Translations under genes and position numbers: made by a program | The notes under the pieces: model-generated | What the model saw: only the letters and a program-made list of their open reading frames with translations | Told to the model about the DNA's origin: nothing | Databases searched by the model: none | Shown: positions 53,801 to 63,201 of the stretch, in pieces | How positions within the stretch are numbered: the stretch's first letter is position 1 | Layout: each line of letters opens with the position of its first letter | Assembly: GCF_000009765.2 (NCBI RefSeq) | Contig: NC_003155.5 | Location: 7,874,001 to 7,938,000, forward strand | Length of the DNA stretch: 64,000 bases | Direction: 5' to 3' | Source of the DNA: Streptomyces avermitilis MA-4680 = NBRC 14893 | GTDB lineage: Bacteria; Actinomycetota; Actinomycetes; Streptomycetales; Streptomycetaceae

Positions 53801-54559
53801 CTAGAGCACACTCGTCATGCCGCCGTCGACGTACAGCACCTGCCCGCTGACGAAGTCCGCCGCGGGAGAGGCGAGGAAGAGCACCCCGCCGACCAGGTCC
53901 TCCGTACGTCCCCAGCGCCCGGCCGGGGTGCGGTGCCGCACCCACGCGCTGAACTCCTCGTCCTCGACGAGCGGGCGGGTCAACTCGGTCTCTATGTAGC
54001 CGGGGCCGAGCCCGTTGACCTGCACCCCGTACGGGCCCCAGTCCGCGCACATGCCCTTGGTGAGCATCTTCAGCGCGCCCTTGGTCGCCGCGTACGGGGC
54101 GATGCCGGGGCGGACGACCTCGCTCTGGAGGGAACAGATGTTGACGATCTTGCCGTGGCCGCGTTCCGTCATACGGCGGGCCGCCTCGCGGCCCACCAGG
54201 AACGCGCTCGTCAGATTGGTGTTCAGGATCCGGTGCCAGTCGGAGTCCGTGAACTCCAGGAGCGGGGCGCGCAGTTGTATGCCCGCGTTGTTGACCAGGA
54301 TGTCGAGCGGACCCACCCGCTCCTCGACCTCCGCGATGCCGGCGGCCACCGACGGACCGTCGGTCACGTCGAACGCGGCCGTACGGACGTCGCCCGGCAG
54401 TTCGGCGGCCGCCGCGGTGAGCCGGTCGCCGTCCCGTCCGTTCAGGACGACCGTGCAGCCCGCCTCCAGGAGGCCGCGGGCGAGCGCGCGCCCGATGCCG
54501 CGGCTGGAGCCGGTGACCAGGGCCGTACGGCCGGCGATGTCGAAGAGCGGATGGCTCAT
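53801..54559 (-). CDS. idnO: Gluconate 5-dehydrogenase (SDR)
   Basis: 252 aa. SDR motifs TGSSRGIG, NNAG (ILVNNAGIQLRAPL), catalytic YAATKGALK, and a GMTSVL end with PGYIETELTRPLVED. It reduces 5-ketogluconate to D-gluconate with NAD(P)H. Flanked by idnD (12 bases) and gntP (10 bases). Confidence 0.92.
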   Translation of the reverse strand: MSHPLFDIAGRTALVTGSSRGIGRALARGLLEAGCTVVLNGRDGDRLTAAAAELPGDVRTAAFDVTDGPSVAAGIAEVEERVGPLDILVNNAGIQLRAPLLEFTDSDWHRILNTNLTSAFLVGREAARRMTERGHGKIVNICSLQSEVVRPGIAPYAATKGALKMLTKGMCADWGPYGVQVNGLGPGYIETELTRPLVEDEEFSAWVRHRTPAGRWGRTEDLVGGVLFLASPAADFVSGQVLYVDGGMTSVL

Positions 54560-54569
54560 TCCCGTACTC

Positions 54570-55967
54570 CTAGATCACGAGGGACAGCAGCAGGACCAGT
54601 CCGCCGGCGACCACCGAGATGATGGTCTCCATGATCGACCAGGTCTTGACCGTCTGGCCGACGCTCAGACCGAAGTACTCCTTGACCAGCCAGAACCCGG
54701 CATCGTTCACATGGCTGAAGAAGAGCGAGCCCGCCCCGATCGCCAGCACGAGGAGCGAGGTGTGCGCGGTCGACATGTCGGCCGCGAGGGGCGCGACGAG
54801 ACCGGCCGCGGAGATGGTCGCGACCGTCGCCGAACCGGTCGCGAGCCGGATCGCCACCGCGATCAGCCAGGCCAGCAGCAGCGCCGGGATCGACCAGTCC
54901 TTGGAGATCTCCAGGATCATCTGGCCCACACCGGAGTCGATCAGCGTCTGCTTGAAGCCACCGCCCGCGCCGACGATCAGCAGGATGCCCGCGATCGGGG
55001 CGAGGGACTTCTCGACGGTCGTCGAGAGGCGCTCCTTGGTGAAGCCGGCCGCGCGGCCCAGCGTGAACATACCGACGATCACGGCCGCGAGCAGCGCGAT
55101 CAGCGGTGCGCCGATGACGTCGAAGACGCGCTGCACCTGGTGCGTGGGGTCGTCGACGATGATGTCGACCAGGGCCTTTGCCAGCATCAGCACGACCGGC
55201 AGCAGCATGGTGGCGAGGGTGGCGCCGAAGCCGGGGCGCTTGTCCAGGTCCTCGGAAGCGCGGGTGGGGATCATGCGGTCGGGAGCCGGAACGTCCACCC
55301 AGCGGGCTGCGTATTTCGAGAACACCGGGCCCGCGATGATCACCGTCGGGATGGCGACGAGGACACCGAGCGCCAGCGTGAGGCCGAGGTTCGCCTTGAC
55401 CGCGTCGATCGCGACCAGCGGGCCGGGGTGCGGCGGGATCAGCCCGTGCATCACGGACAGGCCCGCGAGCGCCGGGATGCCGATCCGCATCAGCGAGTAG
55501 TTGCCGCGCTTGGCGACCATCAGCACGACCGGGATGAGCAGCACGATGCCCACCTCGAAGAACAGCGGCAGGCCGATCACGGAGGCGATCAGCACCATCG
55601 CCCACGGCATGGCCCGCCCGCCCGCCTTCGCGAGGATCGTGTCGACGATCTGGTCGGCGCCGCCGGAGTCGGCGAGCAGCTTGCCGAGGATGGCGCCCAG
55701 CGCGATCAGGACGCCCACACCGGCGACGGTCGAGCCGAGCCCGGCCGTGAAGCTGACGATGGTCTTGTCGAGCGGCGCCCCGGCGAACGCGCCGAGCGCG
55801 AGCGAACCGATGGTCAGGGCGAGGAACGCGTGAAGCTTGAACTTGGTGATGAGCAGCACGATGACGGCGATGCCCGCCAGTACCGCGATGCCGAGTTGAG
55901 CGTGGCCCGCCGAGGTGATCGGTTCGACGGTGTCCGCTGCCAGCTTCTCGACGCTGAGTCTGGTCAC
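54570..55967 (-). CDS. gntP: GntP-family gluconate/idonate permease
   Basis: 465 aa with about 12 to 14 membrane helices. GntP blocks: GLGSTVAGVGVLIALGAILGKLLADSGGADQIVDTI, GLPLFFEVGIVLLIPVV, GLIPPHPGPLVAID and SHVNDAGFWLVKEYFG. Brings gluconate or idonate into the cell by proton symport. In the middle of the four-gene operon. Confidence 0.95.
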   Translation of the reverse strand: MTRLSVEKLAADTVEPITSAGHAQLGIAVLAGIAVIVLLITKFKLHAFLALTIGSLALGAFAGAPLDKTIVSFTAGLGSTVAGVGVLIALGAILGKLLADSGGADQIVDTILAKAGGRAMPWAMVLIASVIGLPLFFEVGIVLLIPVVLMVAKRGNYSLMRIGIPALAGLSVMHGLIPPHPGPLVAIDAVKANLGLTLALGVLVAIPTVIIAGPVFSKYAARWVDVPAPDRMIPTRASEDLDKRPGFGATLATMLLPVVLMLAKALVDIIVDDPTHQVQRVFDVIGAPLIALLAAVIVGMFTLGRAAGFTKERLSTTVEKSLAPIAGILLIVGAGGGFKQTLIDSGVGQMILEISKDWSIPALLLAWLIAVAIRLATGSATVATISAAGLVAPLAADMSTAHTSLLVLAIGAGSLFFSHVNDAGFWLVKEYFGLSVGQTVKTWSIMETIISVVAGGLVLLLSLVI

Positions 55968-56068
55968 GGGTGGGTCCCTTGTGTGTGAAGAGTGGGGAGA
56001 AGAGGGGGATGAGAGGAACTGCGGAGAGTAAGTACTGAGCGGAAGTACCGAGCGGAAGCGCCGGGGGC

Positions 56069-56605
56069 TTACTTCGCCGGCTGAGAGGCCGGTTCGAGGG
56101 CCCGCAGCGCCGTCACGGCCCGCTCGCTGATCTCCTCGGGACCGCCGGTGACATCCACGGCGACCCCGGCCTCGTCCGCCGCCAGCGGCTGAAGCGTGGC
56201 GAACTGCGAGTCCAGCAGCGCCGTCGGCATGAAGTGCCCCTGCCGGTGCGACATCCGGTCCTCGATCAGCTCGCGGTCGCCGGTGAGATGCACGAAGACG
56301 ACGCCGGGCGCCGCGGCCCGCAGCCGGTCGCGGTACGACCGCTTCAGCGCGGAGCTGCTGACCACTCCGCCGAGCCCCGCCCGGCTGTGCGCCCAGGCGC
56401 CGATCGCGTCCAGCCAGGGCAGGCGGTCCACGTCGTCCAGCGGCACTCCGGCCGACATCTTGGCGATGTTGGCCGGGGGGTGGAAGTCGTCACCCTCGGC
56501 GTAGGGAACGCCGAGCCGGGCGGCGAGCAGCGGACCGATCGTGGTCTTGCCCGTCCCCGCGACGCCCATCACCACGACTACGTGGGGGGTGTGCACCTGT
56601 TCCAT
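56069..56605 (-). CDS. gntK: Gluconokinase
   Basis: 178 aa from ATG 56605. P-loop GVAGTGKTT, then GDDFHPPANIAKMSAGVPLDDVDRLPWL and SSALKRSYRDRLR, the gluconokinase family pattern. It phosphorylates gluconate to 6-phosphogluconate for the pentose phosphate pathway. An upstream in-frame ATG at 56632 falls inside the operator palindrome 56625-56643, so the downstream start is preferred. First gene of the leftward operon and divergent from gntR. Confidence 0.94.
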   Translation of the reverse strand: MEQVHTPHVVVVMGVAGTGKTTIGPLLAARLGVPYAEGDDFHPPANIAKMSAGVPLDDVDRLPWLDAIGAWAHSRAGLGGVVSSSALKRSYRDRLRAAAPGVVFVHLTGDRELIEDRMSHRQGHFMPTALLDSQFATLQPLAADEAGVAVDVTGGPEEISERAVTALRALEPASQPAK

Positions 56606-56624
56606 CACTGCTCTCGCTGTCTTC

Positions 56625-56643
56625 GTCGACATCTGATGTCGAC
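56625..56643. promoter_or_regulatory. GntR operator GTCGACATCTGATGTCGAC
   Basis: Palindrome with nine-base arms around a single centre base, 20 bases upstream of the gntK start and 94 bases from gntR. Position and symmetry make it the likely binding site of the divergent GntR. Confidence 0.75.
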
Positions 56644-56736
56644 CACACTGAAACCGATTAGGTACGACGAATTCAAGAGTCTGTGACAAATAAGTCTGAC
56701 TTTTTGTGCCAGTGATCCACCTCGTACTCTGAGTGC

Positions 56737-57438
56737 ATGACCACACCGGGCCGGGGGCTGCACGGCCATGTACTGGAGACCCTCGGGCCCGCCATCGCCG
56801 CGGGCACCTACCCACCGGGAAGCGTGCTGCGCACGGACGAGCTCGCCCAGCGCTTCGAGGTCTCACGCTCCGTGATGCGCGAGGCGGTCCGCGTACTGGA
56901 GTCGATGCACCTGGTGGAGTCCCGCCGCCGCGTCGGCGTGACGGTCCGTCCCAAGGCCGAGTGGAACGTGTACGACCCCCAGGTCATCCGCTGGCGACTG
57001 GCCGGCGCCGACCGCCCGCACCAGCTGCGCTCGCTGACCGTGCTGCGTTCGGCGGTCGAACCGGCCGCCGCGGGCCTGGCCGCACGGCACGCCACCGCCG
57101 ATCAGTGCGCGGACCTCACCGAGTGCGCGCTGGGCATGGTCGCCACGTCCCGCGGCCATCAGCTGGAGGCCTATCTGGTCCACGACGTGGCCTTCCACCG
57201 GGTGATCCTCAACGCGTCGGGCAACGAGATGTTCGCCCGCCTGGGTGACGTCGTCGCGGAGGTCCTGGCGGGCCGCACCCACCACGAGGTCATGTTCGAG
57301 GACCCCGACCCGGCCGCCGTCACGCTCCACGTCCAGGTGGCGGAGGCGGTACGCGAGGGCGACGCCCTCCGCGCCGAGCAGCTCACCCGTGAGATCACGG
57401 TCGGCGCCCTCCAGGAACTGGACATCCTGGCGCCGTAG
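56737..57438 (+). CDS. gntR: GntR-family (FCD) regulator of gluconate metabolism
   Basis: 233 aa. Winged helix: GTYPPGSVLRTDELAQRFEVSRSVMREAVRVLESMHLVESRRRVG. C-terminal FCD effector domain with metal/ligand histidines (YLVHDVAFHRVILNASGN, ...GRTHHEV, LHVQVAEAV). Divergent from gntK and presumably a repressor released by gluconate or 6-phosphogluconate; a gluconate regulator with similar neighbours is known in S. coelicolor (from memory). Little ribosome-site sequence precedes ATG 56737. Confidence 0.93.
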   Translation: MTTPGRGLHGHVLETLGPAIAAGTYPPGSVLRTDELAQRFEVSRSVMREAVRVLESMHLVESRRRVGVTVRPKAEWNVYDPQVIRWRLAGADRPHQLRSLTVLRSAVEPAAAGLAARHATADQCADLTECALGMVATSRGHQLEAYLVHDVAFHRVILNASGNEMFARLGDVVAEVLAGRTHHEVMFEDPDPAAVTLHVQVAEAVREGDALRAEQLTREITVGALQELDILAP

Positions 57439-57449
57439 CCACCCGGCGG

Positions 57450-57872
57450 TTACTCGAAGAACTCCCCGTCGACGTACACCCACGCCCCGCCGATCCGCTC
57501 GAACCGGCTCCGCTCCTGGAGCGCACCGCCCCGGTAGGACGCCCGGAACGTGACCGTCCCGGCCGAGTGGAACGCGGACCCCTCCGTCGTCCCCAGGATC
57601 TCCAGGCCGGTCCACCGCATCCGCGGGTCGAAGTCGACCTCGGCGGGCCGCGTCCGCGGATGCCAGGTCCGCAGCAGATACGCCTCGTCCCGCCGCACGA
57701 AGGCGCAGTACCGCGACCGCATCAGCAACGCGGCGGTGGGTGCGTCGGCGGCACCGGAGTGGAACCGCCCGCAGCACGCCTCGTACACCTCGGGAAGCCC
57801 GCACGGACACGAAGCCGGCTGCGGGCGCGACGTGGGGCGCGAAGTGGAACGCGTACGACGGGACTTGCTCAT
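57450..57872 (-). CDS. YchJ/SEC-C-like protein
   Basis: 140 aa. The N-terminal basic tail is followed by a zinc-type motif CPCG...ACCGRFHSG (SEC-C-like) and the YchJ core RYCAFVRRDEAYLLRTWHPRTRP, RWTGLEIL, GTVTFRASYR, WVYVDGEFFE. Function unknown. Start ATG 57872 overlaps the M1 peptidase stop codon (ATGA), so it is translationally coupled to it. Confidence 0.9.
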   Translation of the reverse strand: MSKSRRTRSTSRPTSRPQPASCPCGLPEVYEACCGRFHSGAADAPTAALLMRSRYCAFVRRDEAYLLRTWHPRTRPAEVDFDPRMRWTGLEILGTTEGSAFHSAGTVTFRASYRGGALQERSRFERIGGAWVYVDGEFFE

Positions 57873-59329
57873 GCGGACCCCGTAATGTGCGGCGGATACG
57901 GCGGACGCGCCGGTACCGGCGCGGCGAGGACGGGCAGCGACGGCAGGGCGGTCTCCTCCAGCCACGCGGTGAACAGCTCGTCCAGCGGCTGGGCGGAGAA
58001 GCGCGCGGCATGCGTGGTGAACGCGGCGGTGGTCACCACCCCGCCCCGGTGCACACCCGCCCACCCGCGCAGCATCCGGAAGAACGCCTCGTCGCCCAGC
58101 GCACAGCGCACCGCGTGCAGCACGAGACCGCCGCGCTCGTAGAGCCGGTCGTCGAACATCAGCTTGCGGCCCGGATCGGCCAGCCGCAGATCCTGCGGCA
58201 GCGAGGACAGCTTCCGGTGCGCGAGCGTGGCGAGTTGCTGTGCCGTACGGCCGCCGGAGCGCTCCGACCACAGCCACTCGGCATACTTCGCGAACCCCTC
58301 GTTGAGCCAGATGTGCCGCCAGTCGGCGATGGTCACGCTGTTGCCGAACCACTGGTGCGCCAGCTCGTGCGCGACAAGCCGCTCCGAACCCCGCTTCCCG
58401 TCCACGTGGTTGGCGCCGAACAACGACAACCCCTGTGCCTCGACGGGGACATCCAGCTCCTCCTCCGTCACGACCACCGCGTACTCGCCGAACGGATACG
58501 GCCCGAAGAGCTCCTCGAACAGCTCCGTCATCGCGGGCTGGCGCGCGAAGTCCCGGGAGAACTCGGTCAGCAGATGAGCCGGGATGTGCCCCGTCTGCGG
58601 GACACCGCCCAGCCCCGGATCGCCGAGCAGCACCGTCTGGTACTTGCCGATCGACAGCCCGACCAGATAGCTGGACGTCGGCGCCGGCTGCTCGTACACC
58701 CAGGTGGTCGTGGACGCCTTCGTCGTACGAGTGAGCAGGCGCCCGCCCGCCACCACCGAGTACGCCGACGGCGTCGTGACCGAGAGCTGGTACGCGGCCT
58801 TGTCGGCGGGGCGGTCGTTGCACGGGTACCAGGACGGCGCGCCCACCGGCTGGCTCGCCACCAGCGCACCGTCCTCCAGCTCCTCCCAGCCGAGACCGCC
58901 CCAGGCGCTGTTGACCGGCTGGGGATTGCCCGACCAGTGCACCTCCACGGTGAACGCCGCGCCGGCCCGGACCGGCTTCGGCGGACGGATGCGCAGCCGG
59001 CCGCCGCGGTGCGTGTAGTGCGGCGCCTTGCCGTCGACCCGGACCCGGCCGATCCGGAAGTCGGCCAGGTTCAGCTGGAACTCGGCGAGCGGAGCCCGGC
59101 CCGCTATGGCGTTGAGCCGCGCGGTGCCGGCGAGCCGGTTCGGGCCGGGACGGTAGTCCAGCGTGAGCTCGTAGCGGTGCACCCGGTAGCGGGCATCACC
59201 GTTCGTGGGGAAGTACGGATCGGCTTCCGCCTTCTGCCGAGGGCTCACTGCTGCGTCTGCTCCCTGCGCTGGGCTCGTACGTCGTGCCGGTGCACCGTCC
59301 TTCGGCCCGGAGCGAGTCACCTCGGTCAC
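57869..59329 (-). CDS. M1-family zinc metallopeptidase
   Basis: 486 aa from GTG 59329, which overlaps the stop of the synthetase gene (GTGA); GTG 59344 is an alternative. Zinc site HELAHQW plus NEGFA (HExxH at about 321-325, third ligand Glu about 344) is complete. The exopeptidase GAMEN motif is replaced by PVEAQG, as in other actinobacterial members. No signal peptide. Coupled to the Pls-like synthetase upstream and to the YchJ-like gene downstream. M1-type peptidases are found with poly-lysine synthetases as polymer-degrading or trimming enzymes (from the family literature, from memory). Confidence 0.92.
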   Translation of the reverse strand: MTEVTRSGPKDGAPARRTSPAQGADAAVSPRQKAEADPYFPTNGDARYRVHRYELTLDYRPGPNRLAGTARLNAIAGRAPLAEFQLNLADFRIGRVRVDGKAPHYTHRGGRLRIRPPKPVRAGAAFTVEVHWSGNPQPVNSAWGGLGWEELEDGALVASQPVGAPSWYPCNDRPADKAAYQLSVTTPSAYSVVAGGRLLTRTTKASTTTWVYEQPAPTSSYLVGLSIGKYQTVLLGDPGLGGVPQTGHIPAHLLTEFSRDFARQPAMTELFEELFGPYPFGEYAVVVTEEELDVPVEAQGLSLFGANHVDGKRGSERLVAHELAHQWFGNSVTIADWRHIWLNEGFAKYAEWLWSERSGGRTAQQLATLAHRKLSSLPQDLRLADPGRKLMFDDRLYERGGLVLHAVRCALGDEAFFRMLRGWAGVHRGGVVTTAAFTTHAARFSAQPLDELFTAWLEETALPSLPVLAAPVPARPPYPPHITGSA

Positions 59330-62300
59330 GCCCGGGGACGCCACGCCTCGATCGGGTTGCCCAGCCAGCGGGTGTCGTCGGGGACGGATTCCGCCGCCAT
59401 GACGAGCGACGCGGGTCCCAGCGTGCTGCGCGCCCCGACTGTGCTGCCGGGAAGGACGATTCCGCCCGGGCCCAGAGTGGCGCCCTCACGGAGGACAACA
59501 GTATCCGTCCGCAAGATCCGGTCGTGGAAGAGGTGGGTCTGCAGGACACAGCCCCGGTTGACCGTGGTCGCGTCCTCCAGGGTCACCAGGTCCGTCTCGG
59601 GCAGCCAGTAACTCTCGATCCACGCGCCCTTGCCGATACGGGCGCCGAGGCCGCGCAGCCACGCCGTCATCAGCGGCGTCCCGGGCACGGATCCCGCCAG
59701 CCACGGCACCGCGACGACCTCGACGAAGGTGTCAGCCAGCTCATTGCGCCACACGAAACCGCTCCACAGCGGGTGCTCGCCCGCCCGGTGCCGGCCCACC
59801 AGCAGCCACTTCGCCACGACGGACGTCAGGCAGGCGAGCACGCCGGCGCCCAGGAACACGAGTCCGGCCAGCAGCGGCGCCCAGCCGCCCAGCGCGCTCA
59901 GCGCGGCGACGGTCAGCACCACCAGCGCCGCCGAGCAGAACACCGGCACGATCCGGCACAGCTCCACGAGCGCCCGTCCCCACAGCAGCCGCGCGGGCGG
60001 GTCGTAGGTACGGCTCTGATCGCCGTCCCGCGTCGAACGCGGCAGCTTCACCGGCGGCAGCCCCAGGTACGAGCTGCCCTTCTTCGCCTTCTTCGGGGTC
60101 GCCGACAGCACCCCGACCAGCCCACCGTCCGGCACGCTGCGCCCCGGCGCGGTCATCCCGGAGTTCCCGAGGAACGCCCGGCGCCCGATCTGCGCGCGCC
60201 CGATCCGCATCCAGCCGCCGCCCAGCTCGTACGGAGCGGTCAGGGTGTCGTCGGCGAGGAACGCGCCCTCGCCGACCGTGGTGAGACTCGGCAGCGCGAG
60301 CACGGTGGACACCTCGGCGCCCCGCCCGATCCGCATGCCGAGCAACCGCAGCCACACCGGCGTGATCAGCCCGGCGTACAGCGGGAACAGCGTCTCGCGC
60401 GAGCGGTCCATCAGCTGCGTGACCGTCCACGCCTGCCAGCCGGTCCGGCTGTGCGTGGGGTGCGTGCCCTCGCGCAGCCCCAGGCTGAGCAGACGTACGG
60501 CGAGCAGAAGCAGCAGGGCGTACGCGCACCCGAAGGCGAGCGTCGCCGGCACCAGGGCGATCGCGGCACCCCGCAGGGCGGCGCCGAGCCCGGCGTCCGG
60601 CGCCACGAACACCCCGGCCACCAGCAGGGCGGCCAGCCCCGCGAGCACCGGCAGCGCACTCAGCGCGAACCCGGCCGCGCCGTACATCGCCCGCCAGTAC
60701 GTGCCACGCCGCGGCCGCTCCTCGGGCCACGCGCGCTTCGCCTTGCCGAGCTTGCCCGCCGGCGCCCCCGCCCAGCGCTGACCGGTGGGAATCTGCCCGG
60801 CGACGGCGGAACCGGGCGCCACCTCGGCCCGCTTGCCGACCCGCGCACCCGGAAAGAGGATGCTGCGCGTACCGACCACGGCATGCGCACCGACCCTGAC
60901 CGGGCCGATCTCGAGGCGGTCGCCGTCCAGCCAGTGGCCCGACAGATCCACCTCGGACTCGACGGCCGCGCCCCGGCCCAGCTTGAGCATCCCGGTCACC
61001 GGCGGCAACGAGTGCAGATCCACGTCCGCGCCGACCTTGGCGCCCAGGGCCCGCGCGTACCGCTCCAGCCAGGACCCGGTCAGCGAGGTCGCCCCGCTGA
61101 ACTCGGCCAGCCGCTCCGCCGTCCACAGCCGCAGATGCACACTGCCGCCGCGCGGGTACCGGCCCGGCCTGAGCCCCCGCAGCAGCAGCCGGGCCCCGCC
61201 CGCCGCGATGGCGAGCCGCCCGGGTGGACTGAAGAACAGCACCGCTCCGGCGGTCACCACCCACCAGGAGGCGGACGGCGCCCACGGATACGGGCCGAAC
61301 CGGTGCAGTACGTTCCCCAGCGCGGCCAGTGCCACCGTCCAGCGCAGCCCGAGCAGCGTGAACAGCGGGATCAGCAGGAGAAGCTGAAGGGCCTTGGCAC
61401 GCGGCGGGACCGGGGCGATCACGCGGGCCGCTCCGTCGTCCCGCGTGGACCTCTCCAGCCGGCGGGCCAGCTTGCGCAGCACCGGCTGCTGGTAGACGTC
61501 GAGGACGGCCGCGCCCGGGTAGCGGGTGCGCAGCCTGGTGGTGAGCTGGGCTGCGGCCAGGCTGCCGCCGCCGATCGCGAAGAAGTCGTCACCGGCGCCG
61601 CCGACCGGGATGCCGAGCACTTCGGTCCACTGCTCGGCGAGCCAGGCCTCGGTGCCGTAGAGCTCGGCGGTGGGGGCCTCCACCCCTTCCAGCGGCCAGG
61701 GCAGCGCAGTGCGGTCGACCTTGCCGGACGTGCGCGTCGGCAGGTCGGCGACGGGCGCGAGCAGCGGTACGAGGGCGGCCGGCAGCTCGGCGCGCAGCTT
61801 CTCGACGGCCGCTGCCTGGTCCCAGCCGTCCTGGGTGACGACATAGCCGACGAGAAGCTGGTTGCCGCTGCGGGCGGTGCGCACGGCGGCGGCCGCGCCC
61901 GCGACCCCCGGCAGCGCCTGGAGCGCGGCGTCCACCTCGCCCAGCTCGATCCGACGGCCGCCGAGCTTGATCTGCTCATCGGCCCGCCCGAGGAAGACCA
62001 GCCCCTCGGGCTCGGCCCTGACGAGGTCACCGCTGCGGTACGCGCGCGCCCAGCCGAGCGACGCCAGCGGCGCGTACTTCTCCGCGTCCTTCTCGGCGTC
62101 GAGATAGCGCGCGAGGCCCACGCCGCCGATCACCAGCTGCCCGCTGCCGCCCATCGGCACCGGCTCCCCGGCCTCGTCGACGACGGCCAGCTCCCAGCCG
62201 CCCAGGGGCAGCCCGATCCGGATGGGCTCGTTCCCGGTCAGGAGAGAGGCACAGGCCACGACGGTCGCCTCGGTCGGGCCATAGGTGTTCCAGACCTCGC

Positions 62301-63201
62301 GCCCCTCGGTGACCAGCCGCTCCGCCAGCTCGGGCGGGCAGGCCTCACCGCCGAAGATCAGCAGCCGTACGTCGCTCAGGGCCTCGGGCTCCCAGAGGGC
62401 GGCCAGTGTGGGCACGGTGGAGACGACGGTGATCTCCTGCTCGACTAGCCAGGGCCCGAGGTCGGCGCCACCGCGGACCTGCGAGCGCGGCACGGGCACC
62501 AGACAGGCCCCGTACCGCCAGGCCAGCCACATCTCCTCGCAGGAGGCGTCGAAGGCGACGGACAGCCCGGCCATGACCCGGTCACCGGGGCCGATCGGCT
62601 CCTCGGTGAGGAAGAGGTCGGCCTCGGCGTCCACGAAGGCGGCGGCGCTGCGGTGACTGACGGCGACCCCCTTGGGCCTGCCGGTGGAGCCGGAGGTGAA
62701 GATGATCCAGGCGTCGTGCCCGGTACCGGGCCGCGCGGCGGGGACCCCGGCCGTCCCGTCGACGGTCAGGTGGTGCCCGGCCCCGACGACCGCCCGCACC
62801 TCTGCCTCCCCGAAGACCAGTTCGGCGCGCTCGTCGGGGTCCTCGGCGTCCACCGGTACGTAGGCGGCGCCGGCGGCCAGAACGGCCAGGACCGCGATGT
62901 ACAGATCGTTGGTCCCGGACGGGACACGGACGCCGACCCGGTCGCCGAGGCCGACTCCGGCGGCCGCGAGCCGCCGCCGCAGGGCCTCGATCTCGACGGC
63001 GAGCGCACGGTAGGTGAGGCAGCGCCGGCCGTCGTCGAGGGCGGGCTCGTCGGGGTACGCCCGGACGGAGGCGTCGAGAATGTCCACAAGGGTCCGAGGC
63101 GAGGCGGGGGAGCCGGCGGAGAAGCGTGCCCGGTCACCGAACTCCGCCCGCACCTCGTCGTCGGACAGCGCGAGTGCGGGGCCTTGCTGGAGGGCAGCCA
63201 T
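59326..63201 (-). CDS. Pls/PosA-type poly-amino-acid synthetase (NRPS-like membrane enzyme)
   Basis: 1291 aa, close to the 1319 aa epsilon-poly-L-lysine synthetase of S. albulus. Order: adenylation domain (about 35-500; motifs FTSGSTGRPKGV, NTYGPTEATV, YRSGDLVR, KLGGRRIELGEVDAAL, TSGKVDR), thiolation domain with carrier Ser547 in DDFFAIGGGSLAA, then six or so membrane helices separating soluble C-domain-like parts that contain hexapeptide-type strands. There is no classical condensation or thioesterase domain, which is the Pls architecture. The A-domain pocket read by eye is D218-A219-E222-S261-I282-G284-T306-V314-V315-K494, near the known lysine code DAESIGSVAK. It probably makes an isopeptide-linked polymer of a basic amino acid at the membrane. 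ATG 63201. Overlaps the M1 peptidase. Confidence 0.9.
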   Translation of the reverse strand: MAALQQGPALALSDDEVRAEFGDRARFSAGSPASPRTLVDILDASVRAYPDEPALDDGRRCLTYRALAVEIEALRRRLAAAGVGLGDRVGVRVPSGTNDLYIAVLAVLAAGAAYVPVDAEDPDERAELVFGEAEVRAVVGAGHHLTVDGTAGVPAARPGTGHDAWIIFTSGSTGRPKGVAVSHRSAAAFVDAEADLFLTEEPIGPGDRVMAGLSVAFDASCEEMWLAWRYGACLVPVPRSQVRGGADLGPWLVEQEITVVSTVPTLAALWEPEALSDVRLLIFGGEACPPELAERLVTEGREVWNTYGPTEATVVACASLLTGNEPIRIGLPLGGWELAVVDEAGEPVPMGGSGQLVIGGVGLARYLDAEKDAEKYAPLASLGWARAYRSGDLVRAEPEGLVFLGRADEQIKLGGRRIELGEVDAALQALPGVAGAAAAVRTARSGNQLLVGYVVTQDGWDQAAAVEKLRAELPAALVPLLAPVADLPTRTSGKVDRTALPWPLEGVEAPTAELYGTEAWLAEQWTEVLGIPVGGAGDDFFAIGGGSLAAAQLTTRLRTRYPGAAVLDVYQQPVLRKLARRLERSTRDDGAARVIAPVPPRAKALQLLLLIPLFTLLGLRWTVALAALGNVLHRFGPYPWAPSASWWVVTAGAVLFFSPPGRLAIAAGGARLLLRGLRPGRYPRGGSVHLRLWTAERLAEFSGATSLTGSWLERYARALGAKVGADVDLHSLPPVTGMLKLGRGAAVESEVDLSGHWLDGDRLEIGPVRVGAHAVVGTRSILFPGARVGKRAEVAPGSAVAGQIPTGQRWAGAPAGKLGKAKRAWPEERPRRGTYWRAMYGAAGFALSALPVLAGLAALLVAGVFVAPDAGLGAALRGAAIALVPATLAFGCAYALLLLLAVRLLSLGLREGTHPTHSRTGWQAWTVTQLMDRSRETLFPLYAGLITPVWLRLLGMRIGRGAEVSTVLALPSLTTVGEGAFLADDTLTAPYELGGGWMRIGRAQIGRRAFLGNSGMTAPGRSVPDGGLVGVLSATPKKAKKGSSYLGLPPVKLPRSTRDGDQSRTYDPPARLLWGRALVELCRIVPVFCSAALVVLTVAALSALGGWAPLLAGLVFLGAGVLACLTSVVAKWLLVGRHRAGEHPLWSGFVWRNELADTFVEVVAVPWLAGSVPGTPLMTAWLRGLGARIGKGAWIESYWLPETDLVTLEDATTVNRGCVLQTHLFHDRILRTDTVVLREGATLGPGGIVLPGSTVGARSTLGPASLVMAAESVPDDTRWLGNPIEAWRPRA

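Noticed and set aside
59284..62448. Long plus-strand open frame opposite the Pls-like gene
   Set aside because: Arg/Pro/Gly/Gln-rich with no domain; the minus strand holds a complete A-T synthetase.
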